DNA of 64,000 nt from NCBI GenBank assembly GCA_963971425.1, contig OZ020519.1:17567397-17631396 (forward strand). Reading direction: 5' to 3'. This document shows positions 20,177 to 32,872 of the stretch, piece after piece. The position numbers and the translations under genes were made by a program. This DNA is from Bryoerythrophyllum caledonicum (taxonomy: Eukaryota > Streptophyta > Bryopsida > Pottiales > Pottiaceae). Numbering within the stretch: position 1 is the stretch's first letter; every line of letters begins with the position of its first letter. The notes under the pieces are model-generated. The model made no database searches, was not told the DNA's origin, and saw only the letters and a list, made by a program, of their open reading frames with translations.

Positions 20177-21853
20177 TCCATCTCCATATTCTTCAATCAG
20201 CTGAAAACACAGCACTCATTTTTCTTGCTCTTGACGAACGTGCTTGTAATTATAGATCCATTGTAATCACAGAAGCTTCATATTACTGATTAGGAAGAGA
20301 ATCACCGCTGTTGCAAGGTTAGCACATCCTGAGCATGTTATTGCAAGCTTCCTGTTTGCCCTCCTCGTTGATGGAGCTATGGATAAGCGTTGATTGATGA
20401 TAAGACTTGTCCTGGAACTTGTACTTGTGCATACTCGAAAGCTCTTTCAATGATGAATCAGGTCCTTTGAAGATGCTCTACACGAGGACAGGAATCGTTC
20501 TCGAGTGCTTTTCTGGAAATGATTCCCATGAAAAACATGTGAAGGCACATCCGGTCGTGGATGTACCGTCATGTGGCTGGGATTGCACTATTAATTCCTT
20601 GATAGGATTGCAATCCAGAATCTGTGACAGATGAGTGAAATCTGTGACGTCGTGAACACAATCTCGGTAAACGCAGACGATGCCTCGATCGAAGACGAAC
20701 TGAGAATGCTCACAGACCAAACCGGATCATGAATAGATAAACATGCTCAGAAACAAAATTCGAGAGAGATAGAGAGAGAGACGCGAAGAATCTGAAATCC
20801 CGTTCGTCTTCCAAAACCCATTAAATATATCAATCGTAGCTGATCGAAAAGCAAGTAATCCCACCAAGTTTACAAGGTGAGCAAAACCCACAAAAAAGCG
20901 CCATTGCTGACGATCGAGAAGCAGACCACGAAAAGCACAGGATCCTGACAAATTAGCAAGCGAAACACGGAAGAGTTGCGAAGACGGGACGACCGTCGAC
21001 GAGCAGGCGGGGCGTCACGGTAGCCATCGATTGACCCCGTGCGTTATCCCCCGAAATTAGAGCTCTGTCGCTACGTGGTAAGACTGGGACTTATTCCCCT
21101 AAGCTTTATCCACACGCGAGGCCACGCGCAAGTGGAAACACTTTCTTCGCGCTTGATCAATCGCCTCCTTTATCGTGTGGCGCAACACGAAACGCAACAG
21201 ATGATGATAACTTGAAGAATGAATCTTCTAAAGCTACTAGACGCGCTGAAAAGCCAAACACGGTCATAATGTGAGCAAATCCGGACCACCTCAAGGCGCC
21301 ATTTCGTCGCGGAATTCGAGCTTCGTTGATTGCGCTTCGTTTCTAGGAGCTTTTCCTCACCAATCTCCTCTTCTAGAATTGAGATTTGGTAAGTTCTTCT
21401 GCAATCGTCTTCAGTTTCTCGCCTGTGGGTTTCGGTGAGCTGATCAGATTTTGGGCTGGCATTGGTTTGGTAGCAGGGTATCCGCCATGGATTGATTGCA
21501 GTGTTTCTGAATTCTGGCGTGCAATTTTACTCGACCAAGTGAGGTTTTTTCCGTCTTGAAAACTCTTTAGGGTTTTGATTCTCCTGTGCTATCCACTCAC
21601 CTTGGTTGCGATTCCGTCACGGATGGTCTCAGGATTCGAATCGAGCAGCTGTCGTTTCGACTTACACCCCTCTTGGCTAATATGCAGCTGAAATTTCTCT
21701 ACTCCCTCAAAGATCTGCTGTTAAATCCAATTATCGTTCCATTTCAATCCATGAAGTGATTGCATCGAGGACAAATGTTGTCTTCCGGACTGCTACATTG
21801 CTTTCTGTGATGATGCCAGGGTCTCTTTCTGAAGCAGAAGCACATCATCAACA
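20177..21853. other. Intergenic region and MATE 5' leader
   Basis: Short open frames only, none recognisable. A good donor TTTG|GTAAGT at 21388-21389 with acceptor-like CAG sites at about 21476 and 21501 suggests a 5' leader intron for the MATE gene. An AGAGAGATAGAGAGAGAGA run lies at about 20762-20780. Confidence 0.4.
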
Positions 21854-24800
21854 ATGGAGCGCCTCCAAGCAACACTCAGCAGCCACGCTGGTTTGCTGCA
21901 TCTCAACCCTAAGTTCTCCGCGCACCGGGCCGCGTCTCTCAAGCTCCCACGCACGCAAGCCATCCTCCTCCGCTCAGTCACGCAACGCCAGCGTCGCGTG
22001 CGCTGCAGCTCCGAGTTGAGCATCACCGAGACCTCCTCGACCCAAATCGAACTGGTGCCATCTCTCGAAGAGGCCGAGAATCAGTCCCGAAAAGCAGTCA
22101 CTCCTGATAGTACCACCGATCATGGCGAGAAAGATCTCATCCAGGCAGCGTTCGAGGAGATTCTCTCCGACGATGAGACAGATCCATCGTTGATGAGCTT
22201 CGCCTCCCTGGAGCCCGAGGCGGTGATGGTAGCGGCAACCAAAGTGTCGGAAGCCCTGGACGTGGACTCCGAGGTGGACTCTGTGGTGTCCTTCCCGCTC
22301 TTGGAGCCGCTCTCGCCCATGGGCGCCGCCGCCGTCGTCACAATCTGGCCAGAAGACGTCGTCTCCGAAGAAGAAGACGTCGTAGACTCCGAACCTGCAG
22401 TGGGATTCATGGTAGAACCTGAAGAAGAGGAGACTGCTTCTGAAGAGAACTCATCGGATTTCCTGGACCCTGGTGCGGTGTCGTCTGCGGTAATGGTGCG
22501 GGAGGTGGCGGACGCGCTGCGGGCGCCGGAGGAGGATACGGTGGCGCACATGCTGGAGCGCGAGACGGAGGTGGAGCGGCTGCAGGGCGCGGAGGACAAG
22601 TCGCTGTTGGACCAGCTCCGCGACATCGTGGTGTTTGCTGGGCCGGCGCTCGGCATCTGGCTCTCCGGCCCCATCATGGGCATCATCGACACCGCCGTCA
22701 TCGGCCAGAGCTCCTCTCTCGAGCTCGCTGCCCTCGGTAAGATGCAGATCTTTTTCACAACGTGCAGCTTCTTCTTCACAACTTGCATCTTCTTCTTCAC
22801 AACCTGCATCTTCTTCTTCACAACCTACATCTTCTTCTTCGCAACCTACATCTTCTTCTTCGCAACTTGCATCTTCTTCTTCACAACTTGCATCTTCTTC
22901 TTCGCAACCTGCATCTTCAAGGCAGTTGTTCTCCTCACTTTCAACTCTCAGAATGTAGTGGATTGGACCTTGCTTTGAACCTTGACCTCTCATCCATGAA
23001 ACTGCTGAAGTAACTTATCAATCTTCATCGTACAATCTGTGGATTTCTTGTCTTGATTTTGCAGGTCCAGGGACCGTTTTGTGCGACCAAGTGTGCTACG
23101 TGTTTATGTTTCTATCTGTAGCAACTTCCAATTTGGTCGCCACCTCTCTTGCACACAAGGTGGAGACCAAGGTTTCTTTTGTTTTTGTTTTTTGTTTTCT
23201 GTGAGTTTCAATTAACTTACCTGAATTGTAAGTGTTGACGACCTTTTTGATTCTGGCAGAATAAGCAAGAGGCAGCGCATCACCTTTCTCGTATGCTGTT
23301 CTTGGCCTTGGCGTTTGGCTTTGGCTTGCTGGTCGTGACAGAAGTTTGGGTGACCGAGCTGCTTCAAGGTACATTGTAACTCCATATGGTCATTCTCTTC
23401 AACAAACAATCAATGGTCGTTGTGGCTTCTCATGTGTGTTTTTGTGGACAGCTTTTGTTGGAGCTCAGAACTATGAGCTTATACCGGCCGCAAGAGTGTA
23501 TGTCCAGGTATGATATGAAAGGTTCTGCTTGTGGCTATAGTTTTAGAGTTCATCTTGTGAGTATAGGTTTAGATTTTAATCTCACGATAAAACTAACGGT
23601 GTATTGTGTTCCATCATATTAGATCCGAGCTTTGGCGTGGCCGGCAGTGCTTGTCAGTTTGGTGTCACAAAGTGCCAGGTGAGTACTTTCATTTCATTAG
23701 ATTAGTTGAGGTATCTTTCAGGTGAAAACTAGGTCTCTTTCAGATGAGTTTTCCATTTGGTGGCATCTTTCTGGAGTGATTTCACTAGATTTCTGATCCT
23801 GTTGTCCATTTTGTGGCATCTTTTATAAGTGGTTTTACTAGATTACTAATCATGTTTTCCATTTTGTGGCATCTTTTTAAAGTGATTTTACTAGACTGCT
23901 TGATCCTGATTTCCATTTTGTGGCATTTTTAAAAGTGGTTTTACTATATTTTTTTATCATGTTTCGCACAGCCTTGCAATGATGGACTCCAAGAATCCAC
24001 TGAAGGTGTTGGTGATTGGAAGCCTTTTCAACTTGGTGGGAGATATTGCTCTTTGTTCCTTCCTTGGTTATGGTATTGCAGGGGCAGCATGGGCTACTAT
24101 TGTTGCGCAGGTAAGAACTTCTCTTTTACTCTGTAGAACACAAAAAATGTATTAAAGTTTAGCAAGCACCTACACCTTTGGATTGAAGATTGTTCAACTA
24201 ACATCTTTCATTTCGAGGTCATTTCAATCAATGTGAACCTTATCATGTACACCATACATGTAGAATATTGTGGCGACCAGCGACGCCTTTTCTGGAGCCT
24301 TACATTTGGGTTGAATTTGACGTTTGTCTTTGTCTTTTGCAGTATGTAGCAGGAATTTTAATGGCACTGTCATTGAACGACAAAGGCTACAATGCGCTCA
24401 ACATACAAGTGCCATCTTTCAAGGATCTCGCAGAAATTGCTAAGCTAAGTGGTCCACTGATATTGACAATGATATCCAAGGTACACACCTAAATTCTATG
24501 TATTCTCACTAGTACAAATGGGGTTGTTTTTAGGATTTAATATCCTTTTTTTCCTTGTGGATTGCACCAACTTTTAGTTGCTGATTTGATATCTGTTGCA
24601 GGTTTCATTTTACACGTTAATTACATATCTGGCCACATCTTTGGGAGCTATCACTGTGGCGGCTCATCAGGTTGATTTTTCCTCCACAAATAGAACCTCT
24701 TCTTTTGTGTTCTTTCCTCAAGAGTTGGACATTGGTCCTCCTATTTTGATGTAAAATCCTCAACATGGTTATAACAACTCAGTATTCTTGAAAACGTTTT

Positions 24801-26894
24801 CCTAAAGATGGAAGAGTGAAGCATTTTTTCACAAATGTTATGGTTGTTATGTGCAACAGGTGATGGTTGGAATTTATGGTCTGTGTTGTGTGTGGGGAGA
24901 GCCTTTGGCTCAAACGGCGCAATCTTTTATGCCTCCTCTTTTGTATGGTTCACACAAAAATTTGAAGCAGGTAAAAAATACCTTACTTCTACAAGTTTAT
25001 TGAACTTCTTCCAACTCCTTTCTTTTTTACCAAGTGTCCTCCTTTTGTTAACCTTCTTTCTCTTGGTAAAACACTAGACAATTAGCATTGTAAATTGAAA
25101 GTAGTGTGACTTTCTCTTCATTGTTTTGGCAAGGACCTCACCTTTTCTTTTCTCTCTTTTTAAAAAAAATATTCTTATTTTTCTATGTTTTGTCTCTTTT
25201 TAGGCACAGAGACTACTCAAGCAACTGTTGTACATTGGAGTTGTGGTTGGAACAGTTGTGGGTGCCTTGGCAATCTCCATACCTTGGCTTTTCCCTAATG
25301 TCTTTACTACTGATGCTGGCATTATTTCCCAGGTTTGCGTCTTCTCATCACCTATTGTAATCATTTTTTTAATAGATGTGAATTGATTTTTTATTTAGAA
25401 CATTATGATCATCAATTTTTCATTAGAATTTTTATATGACATTGACGTAGTGTTTGTAAATGACTTTACAACCAACAAATATGTGTGTAGATGCGAGCTA
25501 CAACACTTCCATTCTTGGTGAGCATGATTTCATGTCCACCCTCACTCTCTTTAGAAGGAACTCTCTTGGTAAGTCTTTCCACTTTTTGCACTAATTATCT
25601 TGTTGTTTTGAATTAATCATAATTTCACACATGTTGAATATTTATGGGTATTTTAGTGCTAATATATTTAGTTCTGGTAAAAGTATTTACATTGTATTGT
25701 CTTGTGAGTAAATAATTAGTGTGTCTTACATTGAATAGAATTATAGTTTGTGTACGTTAGAGTTCCTTTCTAAAGTCACCCAAATCTTCAACAAGATGCT
25801 CCTCTTTTGATTTACAATACTACATTTTTCTTCACTCTAAATAGTTGTTAGATCATTTGAAGAGCTTGGTGGACTCTCATATTAGAAGCAGTCTTAATTG
25901 CGTTTGAAGGAGAGGGCAACCATCTTTCTGAGGTGTAATTGTAGATCAATTTTGAGCTATCTAGAGGTGATTTTGATAATTTATCATGAAAAAAGAGTTC
26001 AAAAACTCATAGTATCTTTGCCTCACTTTACAAATAGCTTTGTTATCTTTTTGTGATATTCGCTATTTATTTGTGTAGGCTGGAAGAGACTTTGGCTTTT
26101 TAAGCTTCAGTATGACGATATGCTTCATTGGTGGAACAGCTCTACTCATGGTATGCGTGCCCTTCATTTTACTCTTATTTTAAAAAGAATATTGCTACTT
26201 TTGAATCATGTCAATTGAATTTTTGATTGATCTTTATATAGCATGTGCTATTCAAGTCCTAGTGGCATGTTCAGTTGCAGTAAGGTAGTAGAATCCAAAA
26301 CCAAAATCCAAAACCAACCAGCTACTTTCTATACCCAATCTAGATTCCAGGGAGGAAATGTACTTGGTCATCACATCACTTATAATTCATTGGTTAATAC
26401 AAAAGTCATGTTATAACAAGCTAGAAAGGGTATAGAAGAGTATGGTTTTTGTTTGCAGGTCGGTTTTGGGTTGTCCTACTTTATCTCCAACAAACACTTG
26501 ATTTATGCACAATTGTGGGTTTGTACTACACTCTCTTTAATCTTTAAAAAAACATTTGTGCAGGCTTGCAAGGTGCTCAACTGGGGATTGGCAGGCAGTT
26601 GGTGGACATTGGCTGCTTTTCAATGGGTAAACAACCATCGTCACTTATTTGCTATTGAAATGTGGGATTAATTAAGAATTCTTAAGGACATGAAATATTT
26701 CTTTTAATCCATTTTAGAGTGAAAATAATGTTTCGAACATTCCCCAATTATCATTTTCTAAGGAGTTCGAAGACTGATTTTTACATGTGTTTTTGTAGGC
26801 ACGGTTTTTCTTGGCTGCTATACGCTTGTATTCCTCAAGCAGTTGTCTAAAAGACACAGAATCTGAGACAACATTAAGGCTTAAGACAGCTTGA
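21854..26894 (+). CDS. Plastid MATE-family transporter, EDS5/DTX46-like, 15 exons
   Basis: Exons: 21854-22736, 23065-23171, 23260-23368, 23452-23507, 23623-23678, 23972-24110, 24343-24480, 24602-24670, 24860-24970, 25204-25332, 25491-25568, 26079-26150, 26459-26518, 26564-26626, 26799-26894. All are GT-AG, phases agree, total 721 codons. Exon 1 has a Ser/Arg-rich start likely to be a transit peptide, then about 180 acidic residues, then the first helix [20 protein letters not shown]. Later signatures are [64 protein letters not shown] and SLEGTLLAGRDFGF. These match the EDS5/DTX46/DTX47 branch, chloroplast-envelope MATE proteins. EDS5 exports a salicylate precursor. The substrate here is not provable. 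Exon 2 may end at 23159 instead. Confidence 0.9.
22745..22920 (+). repeat. 21-bp minisatellite in MATE intron 1
   Basis: About eight copies of CTTCTTCTTCACAACTTGCA-like units, varying at AACTTGC/AACCTGC/AACCTAC and CACAAC/CGCAAC. It stays open in several frames, so gene callers may fuse it to exon 1. The conserved MATE reading resumes only at 23065, which places it in the intron. Confidence 0.85.
23745..23965 (+). repeat. About 60-bp tandem repeat in MATE intron 5
   Basis: Four copies of a unit with TTTCCATTTTGTGGCATCTT, then AAGTG.TTTTACTAGA, then TGATCCTG or AATCATG. Confidence 0.8.
24130..24275 (+). repeat. Repeat family R1, partial copy in MATE intron 6
   Basis: Carries AAAGTTTAGCAAG, CTACACCTTTGGATTGAAGA, TTTCATTTCGAGGTCATTTC and CACCATACATGTAGAATA, shared with 29820-30180. 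Confidence 0.65.
25859..26045 (+). repeat. Intronic repeat family R3, copy in MATE intron 11
   Basis: Blocks AGCTTGGTGGACTCTC, GAGCTATCTAGAGG.GATTT, then TTTGCCTCACTTTACAAATA recur in xylulokinase intron 4 (31938-32092) and TRIM37-like intron 6 (40913-41085). Confidence 0.55.
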
Positions 26895-27427
26895 AGTGAT
26901 TTTATTAGACCATATATATAGTTAAATATTCTATGTATATTATACGAAGCACCTACCTTGTGCACCATTTTTTTCATCATAAATTCATTTCCACAAAGCT
27001 TTAGAAAGGGATTTGATTGTGTTCACCATTTCACTTGTAGTTCAGCTCGAATTGTTTCGACATCCTAGTTGATTAGAAAAAAGGTGCTTACAAAACAGGA
27101 AGCTTTGAAGCAGAATTAGTACCACTCTGTGCAACTACTGCGTTTGTGCATACACATAATACAATCAGCAACAACGGCTTCGCTCTTCCCATAGTTTGTG
27201 GTATCATCCATGTTTATTTATAATTTGCTATCTATTGTTTAAATGAGTGAAGATGCAATCAAGAGAAAAACAGAAGCAACCACTACAGTCCAGCAAAACC
27301 GCATAAACAAAGGAGAATGTATCCTTGGCATTCATTGAATTGCAACCCCGTGAGGAATACAGAGCCCTGAGCTATCAAGGAAGAACAACATCTGGCCAGC
27401 GTCAAGACCACTACCGTTCCGGAAAAC
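26895..27427. other. Convergent 3' region between MATE and eL13
   Basis: 3' flanks of two convergent genes. No further gene or repeat seen. Confidence 0.5.
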
Positions 27428-29336
27428 TTACTTCTTCTCGTCCTTCTCGGCAGCCTCAGCCTTCTTCTTCCGGACACCCACCAGCCTCTCGTTCATCCTC
27501 TCCTGGCGCAGCTTGTAGTACCCCTTCTGCGCCTTCATCTCCTCCGTGATGGACACGATCTCCGCAGAGGGCCTGGGCTTCACGATGGGCAGGACCGCGC
27601 CAGCGAGCTGGGTCACGCTGGACAGCTCCTCGGCAGAAGCATCTCCAGCCTGAAAAAGTAGCTAAAAAAATGAGGAAATTCTACAAAAGGGAGATCCCAA
27701 AAAGGAGGAGAAATAGTGGTGTGATCACGCAACTACAGATGTGAACCTCCACATTCAAACAACATCACCACCACCACCACAGCGATGCCAGCAGATATAT
27801 GCCGAAAGATCATATATCTGCAAAGATTCTATGACGAAGGTTTGCAGACGAAGGTTGTAACATATTCGAGATGATCAGAGTATGACACTGATTCCCATTT
27901 CTAGTGTACTATAATGAACCTCCACTTTTCTACTCGCAACTGGCAACACGAGCTACAAGTTGATAAAATGAGCTCACCACCTCTACTGCGATGCCAACAC
28001 AAAGAAAGAGCATACAAGAAGAGGATCTTTGCAGGTTGCTTCGGAAGAAAACGTACCTTGGTCTTTCGTGAGCGTCTGGGGAACACCACCAACTTAGCCC
28101 TGTAGGTGTTAAGCCGGTTCACATTCTCCTGAAGGCTCTCCAAACACCGGTTCTTGCGCCTGTGGTCCACAGCAATGCCGATGGTGGGTGCAAGCTTCTT
28201 CGAGATTCCTGCAGCCTGAGGCCATAACATAATTTGGCAGGTGAGTGCGTAATCCAAGTTTCTGTTTCATTGCAGCTGAGACCATAATATGAAAGGTGCT
28301 CCAAGAACAACAAATCATTATGCAGCATGAGACCATGTTCAAAGGCTTAGTGAGCTTTGAAAAGAAACAAATCATGATGCAGTCTGAGGGTATAATGCTT
28401 TAGATTTGAGCGTGTTCCAAAAGAAGGAACCATAATCCTCCCTTTCTCGCACCACATCAAGCCGCATCAAACACTTCATGTCCTGGATGTCAGAAGCAAA
28501 TAGAAACCACTAATTAAAGTACCTTCAACTCCTCCAAGGTGAAACCGCGTCCGGAACGGATCTTGGCGTTGTACTTCAAGGTTTGAGAGTGCACAACGGG
28601 GCGGAGAGGTCCAGCGGTAGGGCGGGGGAAGACAGCTACAGCCTTCTTCTGGCGCACTGCATTCACCAGAGAGTCGACTCAGAAAACAAACGCCCTAGGT
28701 ATCTTCCATAATGAACAATCTCCAAAAGACCATCCATCAATGACGTCCCATGAAAATCCATAATCTCCTCCAAAAACTAACACACCTACACTCCCAGCAA
28801 AAGCCAATGCGCAGTAGCCCGGCTGAAGAGTGCGCTTCTGGCTGAGATTACTGTAATCACAAAAGCACTACAGTCTCCACGCAAACGCTGATGGCCAAAA
28901 CAACTCCAAAACCCTAGACTAAACAGAAATCACATGAGAATTTTTTTCAACCGTCTACTTGACCACGATAACTCCAAAACCCTAGACTAACTAGAAACCG
29001 TACATGAAGAAAGATGACACCCGACTACTCGACCATGACGACTCCAAAACCCTAGACTATCTAGAATTCACATCTGAGAAGAAAAAAAAATGCATCCTAA
29101 CTACTTGTCAATCCTAAATACATGTCCCGTCTAAAAAGCTAGAGCACTCCTAGGGTTTTAAGCAACTCCTCAAATTAAATAAAAACGCGCATCCATCAAC
29201 TAAACCCTAAGTCCCCGCCAAACGTACCCGTTCTTCTTCTCTTCTTGCGGGCGGGCTGGTTGAACCAGGTCCTGACGTAGGACTGCCAGTCCTTCTTGAA
29301 GTGACCATTGGGGATGACATTGTTGTGCTTCACCAT
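27428..29336 (-). CDS. RPL13: 60S ribosomal protein eL13
   Basis: Structural protein of the cytosolic large ribosomal subunit. Minus-strand exons: 29336-29228, 28656-28523, 28215-28057, 27649-27428; phases agree, 207 codons, against about 206 in other plants. It starts [19 protein letters not shown] and contains [57 protein letters not shown] and a Lys/Glu-rich tail ending EKDEKK. ATG 29336 is fixed by the conserved N-terminus. TTTGCAG just before it suggests a leader intron. Telo-box and site II motifs upstream suggest co-regulation with other ribosomal protein genes. No lesions seen. Confidence 0.97.
28903..29060 (+). repeat. About 67-bp tandem repeat in eL13 intron 1
   Basis: Three copies each holding ACTCCAAAACCCTAGACTA, at about 28904, 28970 and 29040, with diverged spacers. 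Confidence 0.7.
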
Positions 29337-29529
29337 GATTCCAGCCCTGCAAATCAACCACCACCAAAAACGTAGGTCAACTCCGGCGCTGCTGCGCTGT
29401 CAAAGCGAATGAAAACCGGCGAGAGCGCGAAGGAGAGGGAGAGCGTGACGTACCAGGAGCACGAGGTGCAGCGCGAGAGAGAGGCCGGAAAAGAACGGGA
29501 GCCCCGACAGAGCAACCTCTTACAGCGCC

Positions 29530-29575
29530 AAACCCTAGATTGGACGGCTCGGATGCACCCCGATCTCACGGCCCA
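29530..29575 (-). promoter_or_regulatory. Telo-box and site II motif upstream of eL13
   Basis: AAACCCTAG at 29530-29538 (telo-box type) and GGCCCA at 29570-29575 (TGGGCC, site II, on the minus strand), about 195-240 bp before the eL13 ATG. This pair is typical of plant ribosomal protein promoters and fits a leader intron between promoter and start codon. Confidence 0.5.
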
Positions 29576-29819
29576 CGTACGCAATTGCGACACCGCACCA
29601 TTTTCTTCGCATTTCGTAGATGTCGAAAGAACCCCGGATCATCTACACAAAGGGGTACACTTCAATCCCCTTCATGGTATCGTAAATCTGGCAGTCTAGG
29701 ACGATAATAGAATCTAGGACTCCTGTAGATCTTCCTTCCAGTCCTTTGTGGGGCTGAGTCGGTTTTGGGTATGTCGCCATTAGGATCTGAAAACCATCGA
29801 CCCTGAACTCGTAAACGTC

Positions 29820-30030
29820 AGTCGGGAACCGTATACACAGGCACGTATTTTACTCTGAAGGATACATAAACTACATAAAAAGTTTAGCAAGTCCTACACC
29901 TTTGGATTGAAGATTCTTCAACCATCATCTTCCAATTAGAGGTCATTTCAATATCTGAATCTTATCATGTTCAAATACAACACTATACAAGTAGAAACTA
30001 TGGCCACAAGTGGCACCTTCTGTCGTTTCA
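29820..30030 (+). repeat. Repeat family R1, copy 4
   Basis: Begins near GGGAACCGTATACACAGGCACGTATTTTACTCT and carries TTCAACCATCATCTTCCAAT, GTCATTTCAATATCTGAA and GTTCAAATACAACACTATAC-like blocks in the same order as 2995-3385. Confidence 0.65.
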
Positions 30031-30034
30031 GTCG

Positions 30035-30180
30035 GGAATTGTATATACACGGCCGTAATATACTCTATAGAATACAAAATAACGTATCCATGTCTGAACC
30101 TGAATCCTGATCATGTTCATATACGACACCATACATGTAGAATAGTGTGGCCACTGGCAGTGACACCTTCTGACGTTTAG
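30035..30180 (+). repeat. Repeat family R1, copy 5 (internally deleted)
   Basis: Directly follows copy 4 in the same orientation. Starts GGGAATTGTATATACACGGC, keeps CATGTTCATATACGACACCA and ends GACACCTTCTGACGTTTAG. The central part is missing. Confidence 0.6.
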
Positions 30181-30356
30181 TAAAGTAAAGTATGAAAGCA
30201 AAAGCATGTCCTGAAGTTATCAAAAGTAGCGACCATTCCATGTATAAAACGTCAGCCTTTGAGTAGACAGTGGACACACAAAACACCCTCCTTTATGACA
30301 CATATTTGCATCTAGAACGCAAGAGGAAGAAGAAGAAGGAGAAGAAGAATACAAGC

Positions 30357-32816
30357 ATGGCACCTCTTTTTCCATCGGACGCGCTGTTTCTAGGCTTCGA
30401 CAGCTCCACTCAGTGAGTTTTTTCTCTACGTGATGTGTGTACCGCAATCTAGATCAACATGCATCTAGATTGGTCACAGTTTCTAGGAGATGAGGTGTAA
30501 TGCTACCCAGTGAAAAAGATTCGGTCTTTCGCAACAATTCTCACAGAAAACACCTCGTTTCTGCTGCAAAAACAGAGGAGAGGTGGTTTCTAACGAGAAG
30601 TAGGTATGGTGTTGTATGGATTGTACCGAACTGGGGTGTTTGTGCAGGTCTTTGAAGGCCACAGTGATTGATGCTGAGCTGCGGTTGTACGCTTCTGCTT
30701 CTGTGCACTTCGACTCGGAGCTGCCGCACTACGGCACCAAAGATGGCGTCCACCGAGACGGTCATGGTGAGGAGGCTAGGAAACCCTGCGCATGTCCACA
30801 TTGATTGCTTAGGTGGCGATGGTTTTGTGGATGTTGTTGCTGTTGTTGTTGAAGGACATACAATGGTGAGATACTTGCTTTCACTTGCTTCGATGGGAGT
30901 GAAAGGACTGGATGCCACTGGCTTAGGGTTAGGAATTATTTCACTGCTTTTTCTTATGTGGTGATGGTTTTTGTCTTATCTTTTTGGTGAGCCTGGACGG
31001 GCGCTATGAGATGAGACTCTGGGCATACGCTTCTGCTTATGTGGTGATGGTGTTTTCGGATGTCACGTGGATTTATATATTGATTGTCTAGTCATGTTCC
31101 TTTTGTTGTTTTGCCCCTGTGTTTTGTTGCAGTGGAGGGGCGTGTTACAGGGCCTGTGCTCATGTGGGTGGAGGCGCTGGAGCTGGTGCTCACCAAGCTG
31201 GCCAAGACCAGCAGCTTCCCCTTCGAGAGGGTGTACGCCGTCTCCGGGAGCGGCCAGCAGCACGGGAGCGTGTACTGGGCCCGAGGACCACACCTGCAAA
31301 CCCTGGACCCGTCCAAGCCTCTCGTCGCGCAGCTCCAGGACGCCTTCACCATCAAGGACTCCCCTGTGTGGATGGACAGCAGCACCTCCGCCCAGTGCTC
31401 CGCTATTGAGAAAGCCCTCGGTGGTGCCTCAAACCTCGCTAACTTGACAGGTAAACAAACACATCAACCCTGTTGGTTAGACGTGGTGAGAACGTTTGCA
31501 AAACTTGACAGATATCTGTCCAACACTAGTTGATAATCAGGGGATCAAGAGACGAGTATCATCTTCTTTGGAAGACTGCTCATGCTGCACTTGTCAGTTT
31601 GGACTCCGATCCTTTGAGGGAAGGCCGGGGTTTATATGTGGTGAAATGATCTTATTTTTATTTATTTTTTGGCAGGTTCTCGGGCGTTTGAGAGGTTCAC
31701 TGGGCCACAGATTCGGAAGGTGTATGAAACGCAGGAGGATGTATACCATGCAACAGAGAGGGTGTCTCTTGTGAGCTCTTTTATGGCATCTTTACTGGTG
31801 GGTGAGTATGTCGCCATAGACCACAGTGATGGCGCTGGGATGAACCTGATGGCGCTACACACCCGCACTTGGTCTCCAGAGGCTTTGGATGTAAGCCTGC
31901 ACACCCTTTCGTCTTTCTTGATAGCTATTAGGTCAATGGAAAAGCTTGGTGGTCTCTCAACTAACTAGTTTTCGCCGCTTCTGAAGGAGAGGTCAGGATC
32001 TAAGCTGCCTTTTTCCACTGTGAGCTGATTGAGAGCTGCTTAGGGCTGATTTTAATGAGAAAAGAGTGTCTTTGCCTCACTTTACAAGTGTTGATTTGGC
32101 AGGCGACAGCTCCAGGGTTGTTGGAAAAGCTGGGACCGTTGGCTGCGCCGCATGCCGTTGCAGGAAACCTGAGTGCTTATTTTGTGGAACGGTAAGATCT
32201 TTTTTGCAGAGACAATTGTTCCTGTTTCCCAACCTGGAGTTTCTGAGAAGATAGTTTGGTTTTGTTGCAGATTCAACTTCAGTCCAGGATGTGTGGTTGT
32301 TCACTGGTCTGGAGATAATCCCTGCAGCCTGGCAGGTCTGCAGAATTCTCACCCATGATCTTAGGTTGATTTAGCTGGAGATGATATACGTGTTAAATGA
32401 CCTGGATGAGTTGTTGCATCAGGTTTGGCCTTAAATCGACCTGGTGATCTTGCCATCAGCATGGGAACTAGTGATACTGTAAGCTTACCGACCTAGCACT
32501 TGAGATACACCACATTATGGCTAGTTTTTTAAATTGTTTGCCTCTGACCTAGGTTGTGTTCGTTTGCAGGTGTTTGGCTTGACGAAAACTCCCCACCCAG
32601 GTTTGGAGGGGCATGTNNNNNNNNNNNNNNNNNNNNNNNNNNNNNNNNNNNNNNNNNNNNNNNNNNNNNNNNNNNNNNNNNNNNNNNNNNNNNNNNNNNN
32701 NNNNNNNNNNNNNNNNNNNNNNNNNNNNNNNNNNNNNNNNNNNNNNNNNNNNNNNNNNNNNNNNNNNNNNNNNNNNNNNNNNNNNNNNNNNNNNNNNNNN
32801 NNNNNNNNNNNNNNNN

Positions 32817-32872
<56 letters not shown>

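Noticed and set aside
22120-22821. 233-codon reverse frame opposite MATE exon 1
   Set aside because: Ser/Thr-rich antisense of an acidic coding exon and of the minisatellite; the forward frame has clear MATE motifs and splice sites.
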